Below, one piece after another: positions 7,450-16,812 of a stretch of 64,000 bases of DNA; position 1 is the stretch's first letter; the number at the start of each line of letters is the position of its first letter. Origin of the DNA: Pseudomonadota bacterium (GTDB lineage: Bacteria > Chloroflexota > UBA6077 > JAJPGT01); the NCBI GenBank assembly GCA_021325655.1, contig JAJPGT010000023.1:1-64000 (forward strand), in the 5' to 3' direction. A program made the position numbers and the translations under genes. The notes beneath the pieces were generated by a model. That model saw only the letters and a list, made by a program, of their open reading frames with translations. It was not told where the DNA came from and did no database searches.

Positions 7450-8970
7450 GTGAGCTCGCCAGCCCCAGATTCCTCTCCGCTGCTTGCAGTCCACCGCCTC
7501 AGCAAACGCTTTCCCGGGGTGCAGGCGCTGAAGGAGGTGGACTTCGATGTCCGCCCGGGCGAAGTCCACGTCCTGCTCGGGGAGAACGGGGCGGGCAAGT
7601 CAACCCTGGTCAAGATTCTGACCGGGGCGCAACAGCGGGACGAGGGAGAGATACTCTGGCACGGACAACCAGTCGAGATTCCCGACCCGCATACTGCCCA
7701 GAAGCTGGGGATCAGCGTCATCTACCAGGAGTTCAACCTGGTTCCCTACATGACTGTGGCCGAGAACATCTTCCTCGGCCGCGAGCCCGGCCAGCGCGGG
7801 GTGCTGGATCGCGCCGCGATGCAGCAACGGGCGCGGGCGATTCTGGACGAGCTGGGCGTAGCGGTGAAGACGACGGCGCGGGTGGCGGACCTGGGTGTCG
7901 CCGAGCAGCAGATGACGGAGATCGCCAAGGCGCTGTCGCTGGACGCCGAGCTGATCATCATGGACGAGCCGACCGCCACGCTCACCGACCACGAGATCGC
8001 CCAGCTCTTCCAGGCGATCCACCGGCTGCGGCGGCGCGGGGTGGCCATCGTCTACATCTCCCATCGCCTGAATGAGGTCGCCCAGGTGGGCGACCGGGTC
8101 ACGGTGCTGCGCGACGGCCGCCGGGTCGCCACTCTGGAGGCCCAGGAAGCCTCGGTGGAGACGCTCATCCGGCTGATGGTCGGCCACGACCTGCGCGAGC
8201 AGTACCCCAAGCAAGCGGTTGCACTGGGCGAGGAGGTGCTGCGGGTGGAGGGGCTCAACCGGATCGGGGTGCTGCATGACATCTCGTTCTCACTCCGGCG
8301 TGGGGAGATCCTCGGCATTGCCGGCCTCGTCGGCGCCGGCCGCACCGAGCTGGCGCGGGCGATTTTCGGGGCGGACCCGATCGACTCCGGAAGGATCTCC
8401 ATTCATGGCCGGCCCGTGGCGATCGCCTCGCCACTCCAGGCGATCGAGCACGGGATCGGGCTGCTGCCGGAGGACCGCAAGGCGCAGGGGCTGCTGCTGA
8501 TGCAGAGCGTGGCGAACAACATCACGCTGGCCGCGCTGCCCCGGCTGTTTGGCGGCATGCGGCCGCTCTCGCCCCGCATGGAGGCGGAGGTCGCTCGCAG
8601 GTACATCAACGAGCTGCGCATCCGCACCCCTAGCGAGACGCGGCTGGTGCGCTTCCTGAGCGGCGGCAATCAGCAGAAGGTGGTCATCGCCAAGTGGCTC
8701 TGCTCCCAGTCGGACGTGCTGATCTTCGACGAGCCGACCCGCGGCATCGACGTCGGAGCGAAGGTGGAGGTCTACAACCTGATGACCGAGCTGGTCCGGC
8801 GCGGGGCGGCAGTGATGATGATCTCGTCGGACCTGCCGGAAGTGCTTGGAATGAGCGACCGGATTCTGGTGATGCGGAAGGGGCGAATCGTGGGGGAGCT
8901 GTCGCGGGCAGAGGCAACGCAGGAGCGCATTTTGGGTCTCGCGTTCGGGGAGGTGGCCGTTGGAGCGTAG
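7450..8970 (+). CDS. Sugar ABC transporter ATP-binding protein, two NBDs (RbsA/MglA type)
   Basis: A 506-residue tandem ATPase of the CUT2 class. The first nucleotide-binding domain has GENGAGKST (Walker A), [15 protein letters not shown] (signature region) and [12 protein letters not shown] (Walker B). The second has the degenerate A-loop [13 protein letters not shown], then [15 protein letters not shown] and [17 protein letters not shown] 7450 is chosen because GGGAG precedes it and the [14 protein letters not shown] domain begins soon after. It energises import of a pentose, hexose or similar polyol by the permease and binding protein encoded next; its reading frame overlaps the permease start. 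Confidence 0.93.
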   Translation: MSSPAPDSSPLLAVHRLSKRFPGVQALKEVDFDVRPGEVHVLLGENGAGKSTLVKILTGAQQRDEGEILWHGQPVEIPDPHTAQKLGISVIYQEFNLVPYMTVAENIFLGREPGQRGVLDRAAMQQRARAILDELGVAVKTTARVADLGVAEQQMTEIAKALSLDAELIIMDEPTATLTDHEIAQLFQAIHRLRRRGVAIVYISHRLNEVAQVGDRVTVLRDGRRVATLEAQEASVETLIRLMVGHDLREQYPKQAVALGEEVLRVEGLNRIGVLHDISFSLRRGEILGIAGLVGAGRTELARAIFGADPIDSGRISIHGRPVAIASPLQAIEHGIGLLPEDRKAQGLLLMQSVANNITLAALPRLFGGMRPLSPRMEAEVARRYINELRIRTPSETRLVRFLSGGNQQKVVIAKWLCSQSDVLIFDEPTRGIDVGAKVEVYNLMTELVRRGAAVMMISSDLPEVLGMSDRILVMRKGRIVGELSRAEATQERILGLAFGEVAVGA

Positions 8971-9931
8971 CGAGCGTCTCGTCCTGGAGCCAGCGGTCGG
9001 CTGGCGGTTCCGCTCGGTCGTCGAGCAGCTAGCGCCGCTGCTCGCGCTGGCGCTGCTGTGTCTGCTGCTCTCGATCTTCGCCCCACACTTTCTCACGCTC
9101 GGCAACCTGCTCAACGTCGGCCGCCAGGCCACCTACAACGCGGTGCTTGCCGCCGGGATGACGTTCGTCATCCTCACCGCCGGGATCGACCTGTCAGTCG
9201 GCTCGCTGCTGGCGCTGACCTCGGTCGGCTTCGCCGCGATCCACATCAACCTCGGCATCCCGTGGTGGCTCAACGCGCTCATCTGCCTGGTGGCGATCAC
9301 GCTGTTCGGGACCGTGAACGGCTTCGCCATCGCTCGGCTGGGCTTTCCGCCGTTCATCATGACGCTGGGCATGCTGAACATGGCCAGCGGCTTCGCCTTC
9401 GTCATCAGCGGCGGCCGGCCGGTGGCCGGCTTCCCGGCCGACTTCAAGTGGTTCGGAACCGGGTTGATCCTCGGCATCCCGGTCCCGATCCTGATCGTGC
9501 TGCTCATCTACGTGATCTGCTACTTCGTGCTGGCGCGCACCAAGTTCGGCCGCCACGTCTACGCCATCGGCGGCAACCAGGAGGCAGCGCGGCTGTCCGG
9601 GGTGAACGTCGAGCGCGTCAAGATCGCCATCTACACCATCTCCGGGTTCATGGCCGCCATCGCCGGGCTGCTGTACACTGCCCGACTCGACAGCGGCACC
9701 CCCAACGCCGGCGTCGGCTTCGAGCTGGACGCCATCGCCGCGGTGGTGATCGGTGGCACCAGCCTGTTCGGAGGCCAGGGCGGCATCTGGGGGTCGCTCA
9801 TCGGCGCCCTCGTCATGGCAGTGCTCCGCAACGGCCTGAACCTGCTGAACGTCGACGCCCTCTGGCAGCAAGTATTCATCGGCGTGGTGATCGTCGCCGC
9901 GGTCGGCGTCGATCTCCTGCGCAAGCGATAG
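8960..9931 (+). CDS. Sugar ABC transporter permease (RbsC type)
   Basis: A 323-residue membrane protein with eight to ten hydrophobic helices and the conserved CUT2 permease stretches [20 protein letters not shown] and [20 protein letters not shown]. It starts at TTG 8960, inside the 3' end of the ATPase gene (11-bp overlap) and behind a GGGGAGG site, indicating coupled translation. Works as the membrane channel for the transporter; probably a homodimer because only one permease is encoded here. Confidence 0.92.
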   Translation: MERSERLVLEPAVGWRFRSVVEQLAPLLALALLCLLLSIFAPHFLTLGNLLNVGRQATYNAVLAAGMTFVILTAGIDLSVGSLLALTSVGFAAIHINLGIPWWLNALICLVAITLFGTVNGFAIARLGFPPFIMTLGMLNMASGFAFVISGGRPVAGFPADFKWFGTGLILGIPVPILIVLLIYVICYFVLARTKFGRHVYAIGGNQEAARLSGVNVERVKIAIYTISGFMAAIAGLLYTARLDSGTPNAGVGFELDAIAAVVIGGTSLFGGQGGIWGSLIGALVMAVLRNGLNLLNVDALWQQVFIGVVIVAAVGVDLLRKR

Positions 9932-10082
9932 ACGGACCGGGGCGGGGCACGAGCGCCCCGTGCCTCGCCTCGGCGACCGGCTCAGGGAGGAAGAAGCCGC
10001 CGTACACCTGCACCGCATTCCCGGTTGTGCACCTTGTTCAGGCGAACACCTCGAATAGAGATCGAAGAAGGGAGCTTCCAGC

Positions 10083-11195
10083 GTGAAACTCAAGCAAGGA
10101 CTGCTCAGCCTCCTCTCGCTGCTGGCCGTGCTCGCAGCCGCGTGCTCCTCCGCCCCGCCCGCCGCCCCGACCAGCGCGCCCGCCGCGGCGGCGCCCACCA
10201 CTGCGCCCGCGGCCGCCGCACCCACCAAGGCTCCGGCGGCGCCGACGGCTGCCCCAGCGGCCGCAACGCCCACCAAGGCCCCGGCCGCGGCCGCCACCTC
10301 GGCTCCGGCGGCCGCCGGCGGAGCGAAGAAGCCGCGGGACCAGATCCGAATCGGCTTTGTCGTGGGGTCGCTGGACAATCCGTACTGGGTCACGATGAAG
10401 GAAGCGGCGGAGGCGGAGGCGAAGAAGCAAGGGGTGCAGCTCACCTTCCTGGGCATTCCCAAGGAGACGGACATCGACAAGCAGGTGGCGATCGTCGAGG
10501 ACCTGGTGACCCAGAAGGTCGATGTGCTGATTCTCGCCCCGGCCGGCAGCAAGGAGATCGTGCCGGCGGTGGAGGCCGCCAACGCAGCCAACATCCCGGT
10601 GATCTGTGTGGATAAGTGCTCCGAAGGCGGCAAGGTGCTGACGCTGATCGCCACCGACAACGTCAAGGGCGGCAAGCTGGGGGCCGAGGCGGTTGCCAAG
10701 GCGATCGGCGGCAAGGGCAAGGTGGCGATCCTGGAAGGGGTGCTGGCCAGCCAGCCCGGCCGGGAGCGACTGCAGGGGGCGAAGGAAGGCTTCGCCGAGT
10801 TCCCGGACATCCAGATCGTGGCCAGCCAGCCCGGCGAATGGCGCCAGGAGAAGGGGCAGGCGGCGACGGAGAACATCCTGACCGCCAACCCGGACCTGAA
10901 CGGGATTTTCGCCTCGAATGACCAGATGGCGCTGGGGGCGATCCAGGCGATCGCCGCGGCCGGCAAGCAGGACCAGGTCAAGGTGGTCGGCTACGACGCG
11001 ATCGACCCGGCCTTGCAAGCGGTCAAGGATGGCAAGATGGTCGCCACCATCGCCCAGTTCCCAGCCAAAATGGCAGTGATGGGAATTCAGGCGGCGCTGG
11101 ACGCCCTGGACGGCAAGACCGACTTCCCGAAGTTCATCGACTCCGGCGTCGACGTCGTCGATGCCTCCAAGGTGGACCAGTACCTGAAGCACTAG
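10083..11195 (+). CDS. Sugar-binding lipoprotein of CUT2 transporter
   Basis: A 370-residue periplasmic-binding protein fold (RbsB-like, type 1). GTG start; signal peptide MKLKQGLLSLLSLLAVLAAAC with Cys21 as lipidated residue (spaced by the lipobox LAAAC). A low-complexity linker of TAPAAAAPTKAPA units (residues ~25-80) tethers the domain, which starts at DQIRIGFVVGSLDNPYW. Later landmarks are FASNDQMALGAIQAI and VVGYDAIDPAL. Located 151 bp after the permease, it is the likely substrate receptor of the system. The ligand cannot be told; ribose-, xylose- or inositol-like compounds are typical. Confidence 0.92.
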   Translation: MKLKQGLLSLLSLLAVLAAACSSAPPAAPTSAPAAAAPTTAPAAAAPTKAPAAPTAAPAAATPTKAPAAAATSAPAAAGGAKKPRDQIRIGFVVGSLDNPYWVTMKEAAEAEAKKQGVQLTFLGIPKETDIDKQVAIVEDLVTQKVDVLILAPAGSKEIVPAVEAANAANIPVICVDKCSEGGKVLTLIATDNVKGGKLGAEAVAKAIGGKGKVAILEGVLASQPGRERLQGAKEGFAEFPDIQIVASQPGEWRQEKGQAATENILTANPDLNGIFASNDQMALGAIQAIAAAGKQDQVKVVGYDAIDPALQAVKDGKMVATIAQFPAKMAVMGIQAALDALDGKTDFPKFIDSGVDVVDASKVDQYLKH

Positions 11196-11216
11196 CCGTT
11201 CGCATCTTCACGAGTC

Positions 11217-11242
11217 GGTCCGGGCGACGCGTCGCCCGGACC
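11217..11242 (+). terminator. Terminator of first sugar ABC operon
   Basis: A 26-bp perfect palindrome (arm GGTCCGGGCGAC) lies 21 bp after the binding-protein stop and is followed by GCTCTCTTTG, a short pyrimidine tract. Confidence 0.75.
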
Positions 11243-11289
11243 GCTCTCTTTGCCGTCCTCCCCCGGCCGGGGTGTGCTACGGTGAAGAT

Positions 11290-12252
11290 ATGCGCCTCCT
11301 CCCGCTCGCGGCGCTGCTCCTAACGCTGGCCCTCCTGCTGGCTCGACCGCTCGGGCTACCAGCCGCGACACCCCGCGCCAGCGTCCCGGCGCAGGCTGGG
11401 GAAAGCTGGCAAAGCCGGGCGCCCCTGCCCACCGCCCGCGCCGAGGTGGCCGGAGCGCTCGTCGGGAGCGAGATCTACGTGGTGGGCGGCTTCGACCCCG
11501 GCGCGACCGCCAATGAGGCCTACGACCCAGCCACGGACACCTGGCGTCGCGCCGCCCCCCTGCCCGTTGGGCTGAACCACGCCGCGGCCGCCGCGCTCGA
11601 CGGCAAGCTGTACGTCGTCGGCGGCTTCGACCCGAGCAGCTCCAGCGCTCGCCTGCTGGAGTACGACCCCGCCGTCGACCAGTGGCGGGAGCGGGCGCCG
11701 CTGCCCACGCCCCGCGGGGCGCTCGCCGCCGTCGCCCTCGGCGGGAAGCTCTACGCGATCGGCGGGGTGGGCCCAACGGGCGACACCGGCACGCTGGAAG
11801 TGTGGGACGCGGCCACGGATCGCTGGACCGAGGCGGCGCCGATGCCGACGCCGCGCGACCACTTCGCCGCCGCGGCCCTGGATGGGGTTGTCTACGCCTT
11901 CGGCGGCCGCCTGGGCGACATGAGCCGCAAGCTGGGGGTGGTGGAAGCGTACGACCCGGCGACCGATACCTGGTCCGAGCGGGCGCCGCTGCCTACCCCG
12001 CGCAGCGGGATCGCCGCCGCCGTGCTCGGGGATCAGATCTACGTCGTCGGTGGCGAGGAGCCCGGCCACACCTTCGCAGAGAACGAGGTCTACCGGCCGA
12101 GCACCGATAGCTGGTCCAGCGCCGCGCCACTCCCCACACCGCGCCACGGCCTGGCGGCGGTCACCGCGCAAGACGGCGCGCTCTACGTGCTGGCCGGCGG
12201 CCCCACCCCGGGCGGCTCGGCCAGCGCGGTGAACGAACGCTTCACCCCCTGA
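11290..12252 (+). CDS. Secreted Kelch-repeat beta-propeller protein
   Basis: A 320-residue protein from ATG 11290 with an N-terminal signal peptide (LLPLAALLLTLALLLARPLGLPA). It then holds five to six Kelch repeats, each with the YVVGG / YDPATDTW pattern and an ...APLPTPR... turn, enough for one six-bladed propeller. Kelch propellers serve as binding scaffolds or, rarely, as sugar or sialate mutarotases/oxidases; no catalytic residues can be assigned here. The gene stands alone between terminators, right after the sugar transporter operon. Confidence 0.88.
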   Translation: MRLLPLAALLLTLALLLARPLGLPAATPRASVPAQAGESWQSRAPLPTARAEVAGALVGSEIYVVGGFDPGATANEAYDPATDTWRRAAPLPVGLNHAAAAALDGKLYVVGGFDPSSSSARLLEYDPAVDQWRERAPLPTPRGALAAVALGGKLYAIGGVGPTGDTGTLEVWDAATDRWTEAAPMPTPRDHFAAAALDGVVYAFGGRLGDMSRKLGVVEAYDPATDTWSERAPLPTPRSGIAAAVLGDQIYVVGGEEPGHTFAENEVYRPSTDSWSSAAPLPTPRHGLAAVTAQDGALYVLAGGPTPGGSASAVNERFTP

Positions 12253-12349
12253 GCGGGCGATCGGCGTCCACCGCGCCGACACAGGACCACGCGAGGGCAC
12301 GTGGTTTGCGGATGTGCTCGCTTGACAGCTCCATTCCAGGAGGCAGGCG

Positions 12350-12790
12350 ATGCAGCTCAAAGAGGTCATGACTCGCGACGTCGAGGTGATCCACCCGGAG
12401 GCCACGCTACAGGAGGCGGCCGAGAAAATGGATGCCCTGAACGTCGGCCCCTTGCCCGTCTGCGACGGCACCCGGCTGGTGGGGATGCTCACCGACCGCG
12501 ACATGGTGGTCCGAGCGATCTCGGCGGGCCGGGATCCGAAGACCACTAAAGTGCGCGACGTCATGACGCGCGACGTGGTCTACGCCTTCGAGGACCAGGA
12601 CGTCACGGACGCCGCGAAGCTGATGGAGGACAAGCAGATCCGGCGGCTGGTCGTGCTGGACCGAGACAAGCGGCTAGTGGGGATCGTTTCGCTCGGCGAC
12701 CTGGCGGTCGACACCGGCGACGAGCGCAAGACCGGCGAAGTGCTGGAGCGCGTCTCGGAGCCGGCCAGGCCCGACCGCTCCAAAGCGTAG
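12350..12790 (+). CDS. Tandem CBS-domain protein
   Basis: A 146-residue protein made almost entirely of two CBS motifs: residues 1-60 (LKEVMTRDVEVIHPEATLQEAAEKM..., ending LVGMLTDRDMVVRAI) and 67-125 (VRDVMTRDVVYAFEDQDVTDAAKLM..., ending LVGIVSLGDLAV). Such free-standing pairs bind adenosine nucleotides such as AMP or ATP and sense energy charge or act as stress proteins. The start follows AGGAGG. No partner enzyme is fused or coupled; a 14-bp hairpin terminates the transcript. Confidence 0.9.
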   Translation: MQLKEVMTRDVEVIHPEATLQEAAEKMDALNVGPLPVCDGTRLVGMLTDRDMVVRAISAGRDPKTTKVRDVMTRDVVYAFEDQDVTDAAKLMEDKQIRRLVVLDRDKRLVGIVSLGDLAVDTGDERKTGEVLERVSEPARPDRSKA

Positions 12791-12832
12791 CGCTGTCGCG
12801 GCGGACCTGGTGTCCGCCACGGACCGAAGCTC

Positions 12833-12879
12833 GGGAGGGCGCCCAGCGCGCGGCAGGTTCCGGCTCTGGGCGCCCTCCC
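12833..12879 (+). terminator. Hairpin after CBS-domain gene
   Basis: A perfect 14-bp stem (GGGAGGGCGCCCAG with its complement) closes a 19-nt loop, 42 bp after the stop. No T-tract follows. Confidence 0.6.
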
Positions 12880-13009
12880 GCGTGCATTCCCCAGCGTGGC
12901 CGCGTGGAGCAAGCGCAACCCGCTCGCTAACCAGGTGATGCTCCTGTCAGCGCGGCCACGCCTCTGCCGATCAAGCGGAGGTCAGCCGTGGCCCAGGCTG
13001 GCCCGCTGC

Positions 13010-13038
13010 TTGACGCATCTGCTTACGGGCCCTATCGT
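13010..13038 (+). promoter_or_regulatory. Promoter ahead of LuxR-type ATPase regulator
   Basis: TTGACG (13010-13015), 17 bp, TATCGT (13033-13038). It lies downstream of an earlier GTG (12988) that has a good GGAGG site, and so argues for use of a later start codon. Confidence 0.5.
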
Positions 13039-13143
13039 ACGAGGGACGTGTCCCCTCCACGGAGGGAACGAGGGCGGTCGGTTCAGCGGTGCGGGGATGG
13101 CGTGCGAAGGACGCGCCTCCGTGCTGCGGCAGGTGGCAGAGCC

Positions 13144-16100
13144 GTGGCGCTGTCGCTCGGGGCGCCGGTCATCTCGCCCGTCATCGTGGGCCGTGGCGCC
13201 CACCTTGATACGCTCGGTCGCTGCCTTGACCAGTTAGAGGCCGGGCGAGGTGGGGTGGTGCTCGTCTCCGGCGAGGCGGGCATCGGCAAGACCCGCCTGC
13301 TGGCTGAAGCGCGGGCGCGGGCGGAGGGCCGCGGCTTCCAGAGCCTGTCCGGAGCCTGCTTCGAGCCGGATCGTGCGGTCCCCTTCGCCCCGCTGCTCGA
13401 TCTGCTGCGCCGCTTCTTCCTGTTCCACGCGCGGTCGCCGCGCGCCGTCGCCGAGGTGCTCGGGCCGGGGGCTCCCGATATCCTACGGCTGCTCCCCGAG
13501 CTCTCCGCCCTGCTGCCGGGCGTCACTCCCGCCGAGCCGGCGGATGCAGGGGCGGGTCGCAGCCGCCTCTTCCACGCGTTGACCCGCCTCTTCCTGCTGC
13601 TGGCCGCGCGGCAACGGCTCCTCCTCGTCGTCGAGGACCTGCACTGGGGCGATGAGGTGAGCCTCGAGTTCCTACTGCACCTCGCCCGCCACGTCGAAGG
13701 GCAACCACTGCTGGTGCTGCTCAGTTTCCGCAGCGAGGAGGTGCACCCCGGCCTCGGCCACTTCCTCGCCGAGCTCGATCGGGCTCGCGTGGCCGGCGAG
13801 CTGGCGCTGCCTCGCCTGACGCCGCCGCAGGTGGATGCGATGCTGCGGGCGATCCTCGGCCGGTGGCGGCCGGTGCGCCCGGAGTTCCTGGAAGCGGTTT
13901 ACACGCTCAGCGAGGGCAACCCCTTCTTCATCGAGGAGATCCTGGGGGCGCTGATCGCGAGCGGCGAAGTCGCGCGGGGCGGCGACGCCCCGGATCGGAT
14001 GCCGGTGCGCGAGCTGCGGATCCCGCGCCCCATCCGGGATACGGTGCGGCGCCGCTCGGAGCGGTTGAGTGGGCCGGCGCGCACCGTGCTCGCGCTCGCC
14101 GCGGTCGCCGGCCGGCACTTTGATTTTGCGCTGCTGCGGGAACTGACGGGGCACGCCGAGGAGGAGCTCGTGCAGCTCATCAAGGAGGCGCTCGGCGCGC
14201 AGTTGGTGGTCGAGGAATCGGCCGACCGGTTTGCCTTCCGCCACGCGCTGACCCGCGAGGCGCTCTACGCGGAGCTGCTCCGGCGCGAGCGGCGAGCGCT
14301 CCACGGCCGGATTGCCCAGGCGCTGGAGCGACTGCACGCATCCGCGGCAGACGCCCACCTGGCGGACCTGGCCTACCACTCCTTCGAGGCCGGCGCCTGG
14401 GAGAAGGCGCTGGAGTACGCGACGCGCGCCGGCGAGCGGGCGCGCGAGTTGTATGCGCCGCGCGCGGCGGTCGAGCAGTTCACCCGCGCCCTGGAGGCGG
14501 CGCGCCAGCTCGCCCTGTCGCCAGCCCCCGCGCTGCACCGGGCGCGCGGGCTGGCCTACGAGACGCTTGGTGCGTTCGAGCAGGCGCGCGCCGATCACGA
14601 GGCGGCGCTGGACCTGGCCAGGGCAACGGGCGACCGGGGGGCCGAGTGGCAGGCGCTCGTCGATCTCGGGATGCTGTGGGCCGCGCGCGACTATGCCAGG
14701 ACGGGGGAGTACGTCCGGCGCGCCGCGGCGCTCGCCCGCGAGCTCGCCGACCCGACCCTGCTCGCCGCGAGCCTGAACCGGCTGGGCAACTGGCACATCA
14801 ACGTCGAGCAGGTGGGCGAGGCGCTCCGGCTGCACCAGGAGGCGCTCGCCATCTTCCGCGCTCTCGGCGATCGGCGCGGCATGGCCGCGACCCTGGACCT
14901 GCTGGGTATGGTCGGCTATCTCGGCGGCGACCTGACTCGCCTGATGGAGTGCGGCCACGAGGCGGTGCAGCTCTTCCGAGCGCTCGACGACCGCCAGGGA
15001 GAGGTCGCCGTCCTCGCGACACTCATCCTGGCCGCCGGCACGTACCAGAGCCAGGCGCTCGCCGCGGGCCCGCTGGACCTTTCCGCGGCGTGCAATGCGG
15101 GCGAGCGCGCGCTCCGCCTCGCGCGCGAGATTGAGTGGCGTCCGGGCGAGGCGTACACTCTGCTGTCGCTGGCCGTGGTGCTGGGGCCGCGGGGCGACTA
15201 CGCCCGCGCCCGGGAGGTCGCCACCCGGGGCTTCGAGATCGCGGAGGCGATCGAGCATCACCAGTGGCTCGCCTACGGGCATTGGGCCCTGGGCGCGCTC
15301 GCCCTCGACCTGCTCGACGCGCCCCGGGCGCGCCAGCACGCCGAGCGGTCGCTGGCGCTCGCGCAAGAGCTGGGCTCCTGGCACTGGATCCGCAACGCCA
15401 GCGGGCTGCTCGCGCGGGCCGCCCTGGCGGCCGGCGACGTCACGGGAGCCGCCGCCGCGTTGGACGCGGTGCACGGCGCCGACGCGCCAACCGACACGGT
15501 ATCGCAGCGCTTCTGCTGGTACGCGCGGGGAGAACTCGCGCTCGCCCGGGGCACTCCGGAGGCGACGCTGCAGATCGTCGAACGGCTCGCCGAGACCGCC
15601 GCGCGCGCGCCGTCGCCGCGGGACATGACCTACCTGGAGTACGTGCGCGGGGAGGCGCTCCGGCTCCTAGGGCACGGTGCGGCGGCGCAGGCAGCGTTGG
15701 AGGCCGCGCGGGACGGCGCCGCCGCCCACGGACTGTCGCCGCTGCTGTGGCGCGTGCACGCGGCGTTGGGCACGTGTTACCGCGATCGAGGAGATCCGGA
15801 TGCGTCCGGGAGAGCGTTCGCCGCGGCGCGCGCCGTCGTCGACGAGCTGGCCGCGCGTGTGCCGGACGCGTCAGGGCGCGAGCAGTTTCTGCGGGCCGCC
15901 GGCTCCCGGCTGGTAGGAGCCGGCGCGACCACACCGGCCCGTGCAGTCGCGCGCCGCTCGCGCGGCCCCGGGGCTATCCCCCTCACGCCGCGCGAGCGCG
16001 AAGTGACGGTGCTGGCCGCCCGGGGCCTCACCAATCGGCAGATCGCGAACGAGCTGGTGGTCGGCGAGCGCACGGTCGACACCCACATCGCCAACGCGCT

Positions 16101-16218
16101 CGGCAAGCTCGGGTTCCACTCGCGCGCGCAACTGGCGGCCTGGGCGACCCAGCACAGCCTCACGGCAGACCCGACGGCAGGCGATGACCGCCCGTCCGCA
16201 CCATCCGCGCCCGGCTAG
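13144..16218 (+). CDS. Large ATP-binding LuxR-family transcriptional regulator (LAL type)
   Basis: About 1,024 residues. The N-terminal AAA-like ATPase has Walker A GEAGIGKTRLL (about residues 43-53) and Walker B LLLVVEDLHWGD. A long alpha-helical TPR-like middle follows (residues ~430-850), and a C-terminal LuxR helix-turn-helix is clear (LTPREREVTVLAARGLTNRQ, then VGERTVDTHIANALGKLG). MalT-like proteins of this type bind an inducer through the TPR part and activate nearby genes. The start is uncertain: GTG 12988 has the better ribosome site, but a promoter lies beyond it, so GTG 13144 is preferred. EthD and SnoaL-like genes downstream are likely targets. Confidence 0.88.
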   Translation: MALSLGAPVISPVIVGRGAHLDTLGRCLDQLEAGRGGVVLVSGEAGIGKTRLLAEARARAEGRGFQSLSGACFEPDRAVPFAPLLDLLRRFFLFHARSPRAVAEVLGPGAPDILRLLPELSALLPGVTPAEPADAGAGRSRLFHALTRLFLLLAARQRLLLVVEDLHWGDEVSLEFLLHLARHVEGQPLLVLLSFRSEEVHPGLGHFLAELDRARVAGELALPRLTPPQVDAMLRAILGRWRPVRPEFLEAVYTLSEGNPFFIEEILGALIASGEVARGGDAPDRMPVRELRIPRPIRDTVRRRSERLSGPARTVLALAAVAGRHFDFALLRELTGHAEEELVQLIKEALGAQLVVEESADRFAFRHALTREALYAELLRRERRALHGRIAQALERLHASAADAHLADLAYHSFEAGAWEKALEYATRAGERARELYAPRAAVEQFTRALEAARQLALSPAPALHRARGLAYETLGAFEQARADHEAALDLARATGDRGAEWQALVDLGMLWAARDYARTGEYVRRAAALARELADPTLLAASLNRLGNWHINVEQVGEALRLHQEALAIFRALGDRRGMAATLDLLGMVGYLGGDLTRLMECGHEAVQLFRALDDRQGEVAVLATLILAAGTYQSQALAAGPLDLSAACNAGERALRLAREIEWRPGEAYTLLSLAVVLGPRGDYARAREVATRGFEIAEAIEHHQWLAYGHWALGALALDLLDAPRARQHAERSLALAQELGSWHWIRNASGLLARAALAAGDVTGAAAALDAVHGADAPTDTVSQRFCWYARGELALARGTPEATLQIVERLAETAARAPSPRDMTYLEYVRGEALRLLGHGAAAQAALEAARDGAAAHGLSPLLWRVHAALGTCYRDRGDPDASGRAFAAARAVVDELAARVPDASGREQFLRAAGSRLVGAGATTPARAVARRSRGPGAIPLTPREREVTVLAARGLTNRQIANELVVGERTVDTHIANALGKLGFHSRAQLAAWATQHSLTADPTAGDDRPSAPSAPG

Positions 16219-16253
16219 GCGCGCCTCGATCTGCCCGTCGCCCTGCGGAGGAG

Positions 16254-16306
16254 TTCCGCATCTCCGCGCGGAAAAATCCGCAATGCCGCTCCGTAATTCT
16301 GCGGAA
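16254..16306 (+). promoter_or_regulatory. Cluster of TCCGC repeats, candidate operator
   Basis: Between the regulator and the EthD gene, TTCCGCA (16254-16260) and TGCGGAA (16300-16306) form a wide dyad. Inside it are the palindrome TCCGCGCGGA (16263-16272) and another TCCGCA (16277-16282). The repeated core suggests a binding array, most simply for the LuxR-type regulator encoded just upstream. Confidence 0.4.
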
Positions 16307-16418
16307 GCGGGCCCGTCGCGCGCGAGCTAGGCTGAAGGCATCCCAGCGGGGCGCGGTTTCAAAGGGGGCCGTGTAGCGGCGGCGCCGCAGTCGGGCTGGG
16401 AGCGGGAGGAGCGTCGAA

Positions 16419-16739
16419 ATGGCCAAGGTGATCTTCATCCTGCACCGCCGTGATGGCCTGTCTCGCGAGCAGAGCGCAGAGCAGTGGTGTGGTGCACGGC
16501 ACACCGCCCTCGTCGCGAAGCTCCCGGGGTTGGTGAAGTACGTCCAGAACCGGGTCCTGTCGGCGCCGGGCGAGCCGATCTGCGACGGGGTCGGCGAGCT
16601 GTGGTTTGCGAGCGACGCGGCAATGAACGTGGCGCTGAAGTCGCCCGAGATGGGGGCCGCCGTCGAGGACGCCAGGGCCTTCCTCGATATGGAGAGGACC
16701 GGGCTGCTCATCGTGGAGGAGCGGCCCGTGGTCGGGTGA
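16419..16739 (+). CDS. EthD-family small protein
   Basis: A 106-residue protein matching the EthD ferredoxin-like fold: MAKVIFILHRRDGLSREQSAEQW, a HTALVAKLPGLVKYVQN helix, and a closing strand. EthD proteins are small dimeric alpha/beta-barrel proteins seen with ether-degrading or polyketide-type oxygenases; most have no proven function. It follows the LuxR-type regulator and is 73 bp ahead of a SnoaL-like gene, a pairing common in actinobacterial and Chloroflexota genomes. ATG 16419 is preceded by GGGAGGAG. Confidence 0.85.
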   Translation: MAKVIFILHRRDGLSREQSAEQWCGARHTALVAKLPGLVKYVQNRVLSAPGEPICDGVGELWFASDAAMNVALKSPEMGAAVEDARAFLDMERTGLLIVEERPVVG

Positions 16740-16812
16740 CGCGGGTCCCGGCGGAGACTGCCGGGGGCACGAGCGGTCGCGGTGGGCCTGCCCACCAGAA
16801 AGGACGGGAGCC

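Noticed and set aside
10150-10325. Repeats of GCGCCC/ACCAAGGC-type units that look like a tandem repeat array
   Set aside because: They encode the Thr/Ala/Pro linker of the binding lipoprotein and are codon-level low complexity, not a CRISPR or VNTR.
9194-10981. Long open frame of about 595 codons on the minus strand
   Set aside because: It lies antisense to the sugar permease and binding-protein genes, has the skewed composition of a GC-rich shadow frame and no recognisable domain.
13672-15474. 600-codon minus-strand frame opposite the LuxR-type regulator
   Set aside because: Arg/Gln/Pro-rich shadow of a well-supported gene; no ribosome site and no family match.
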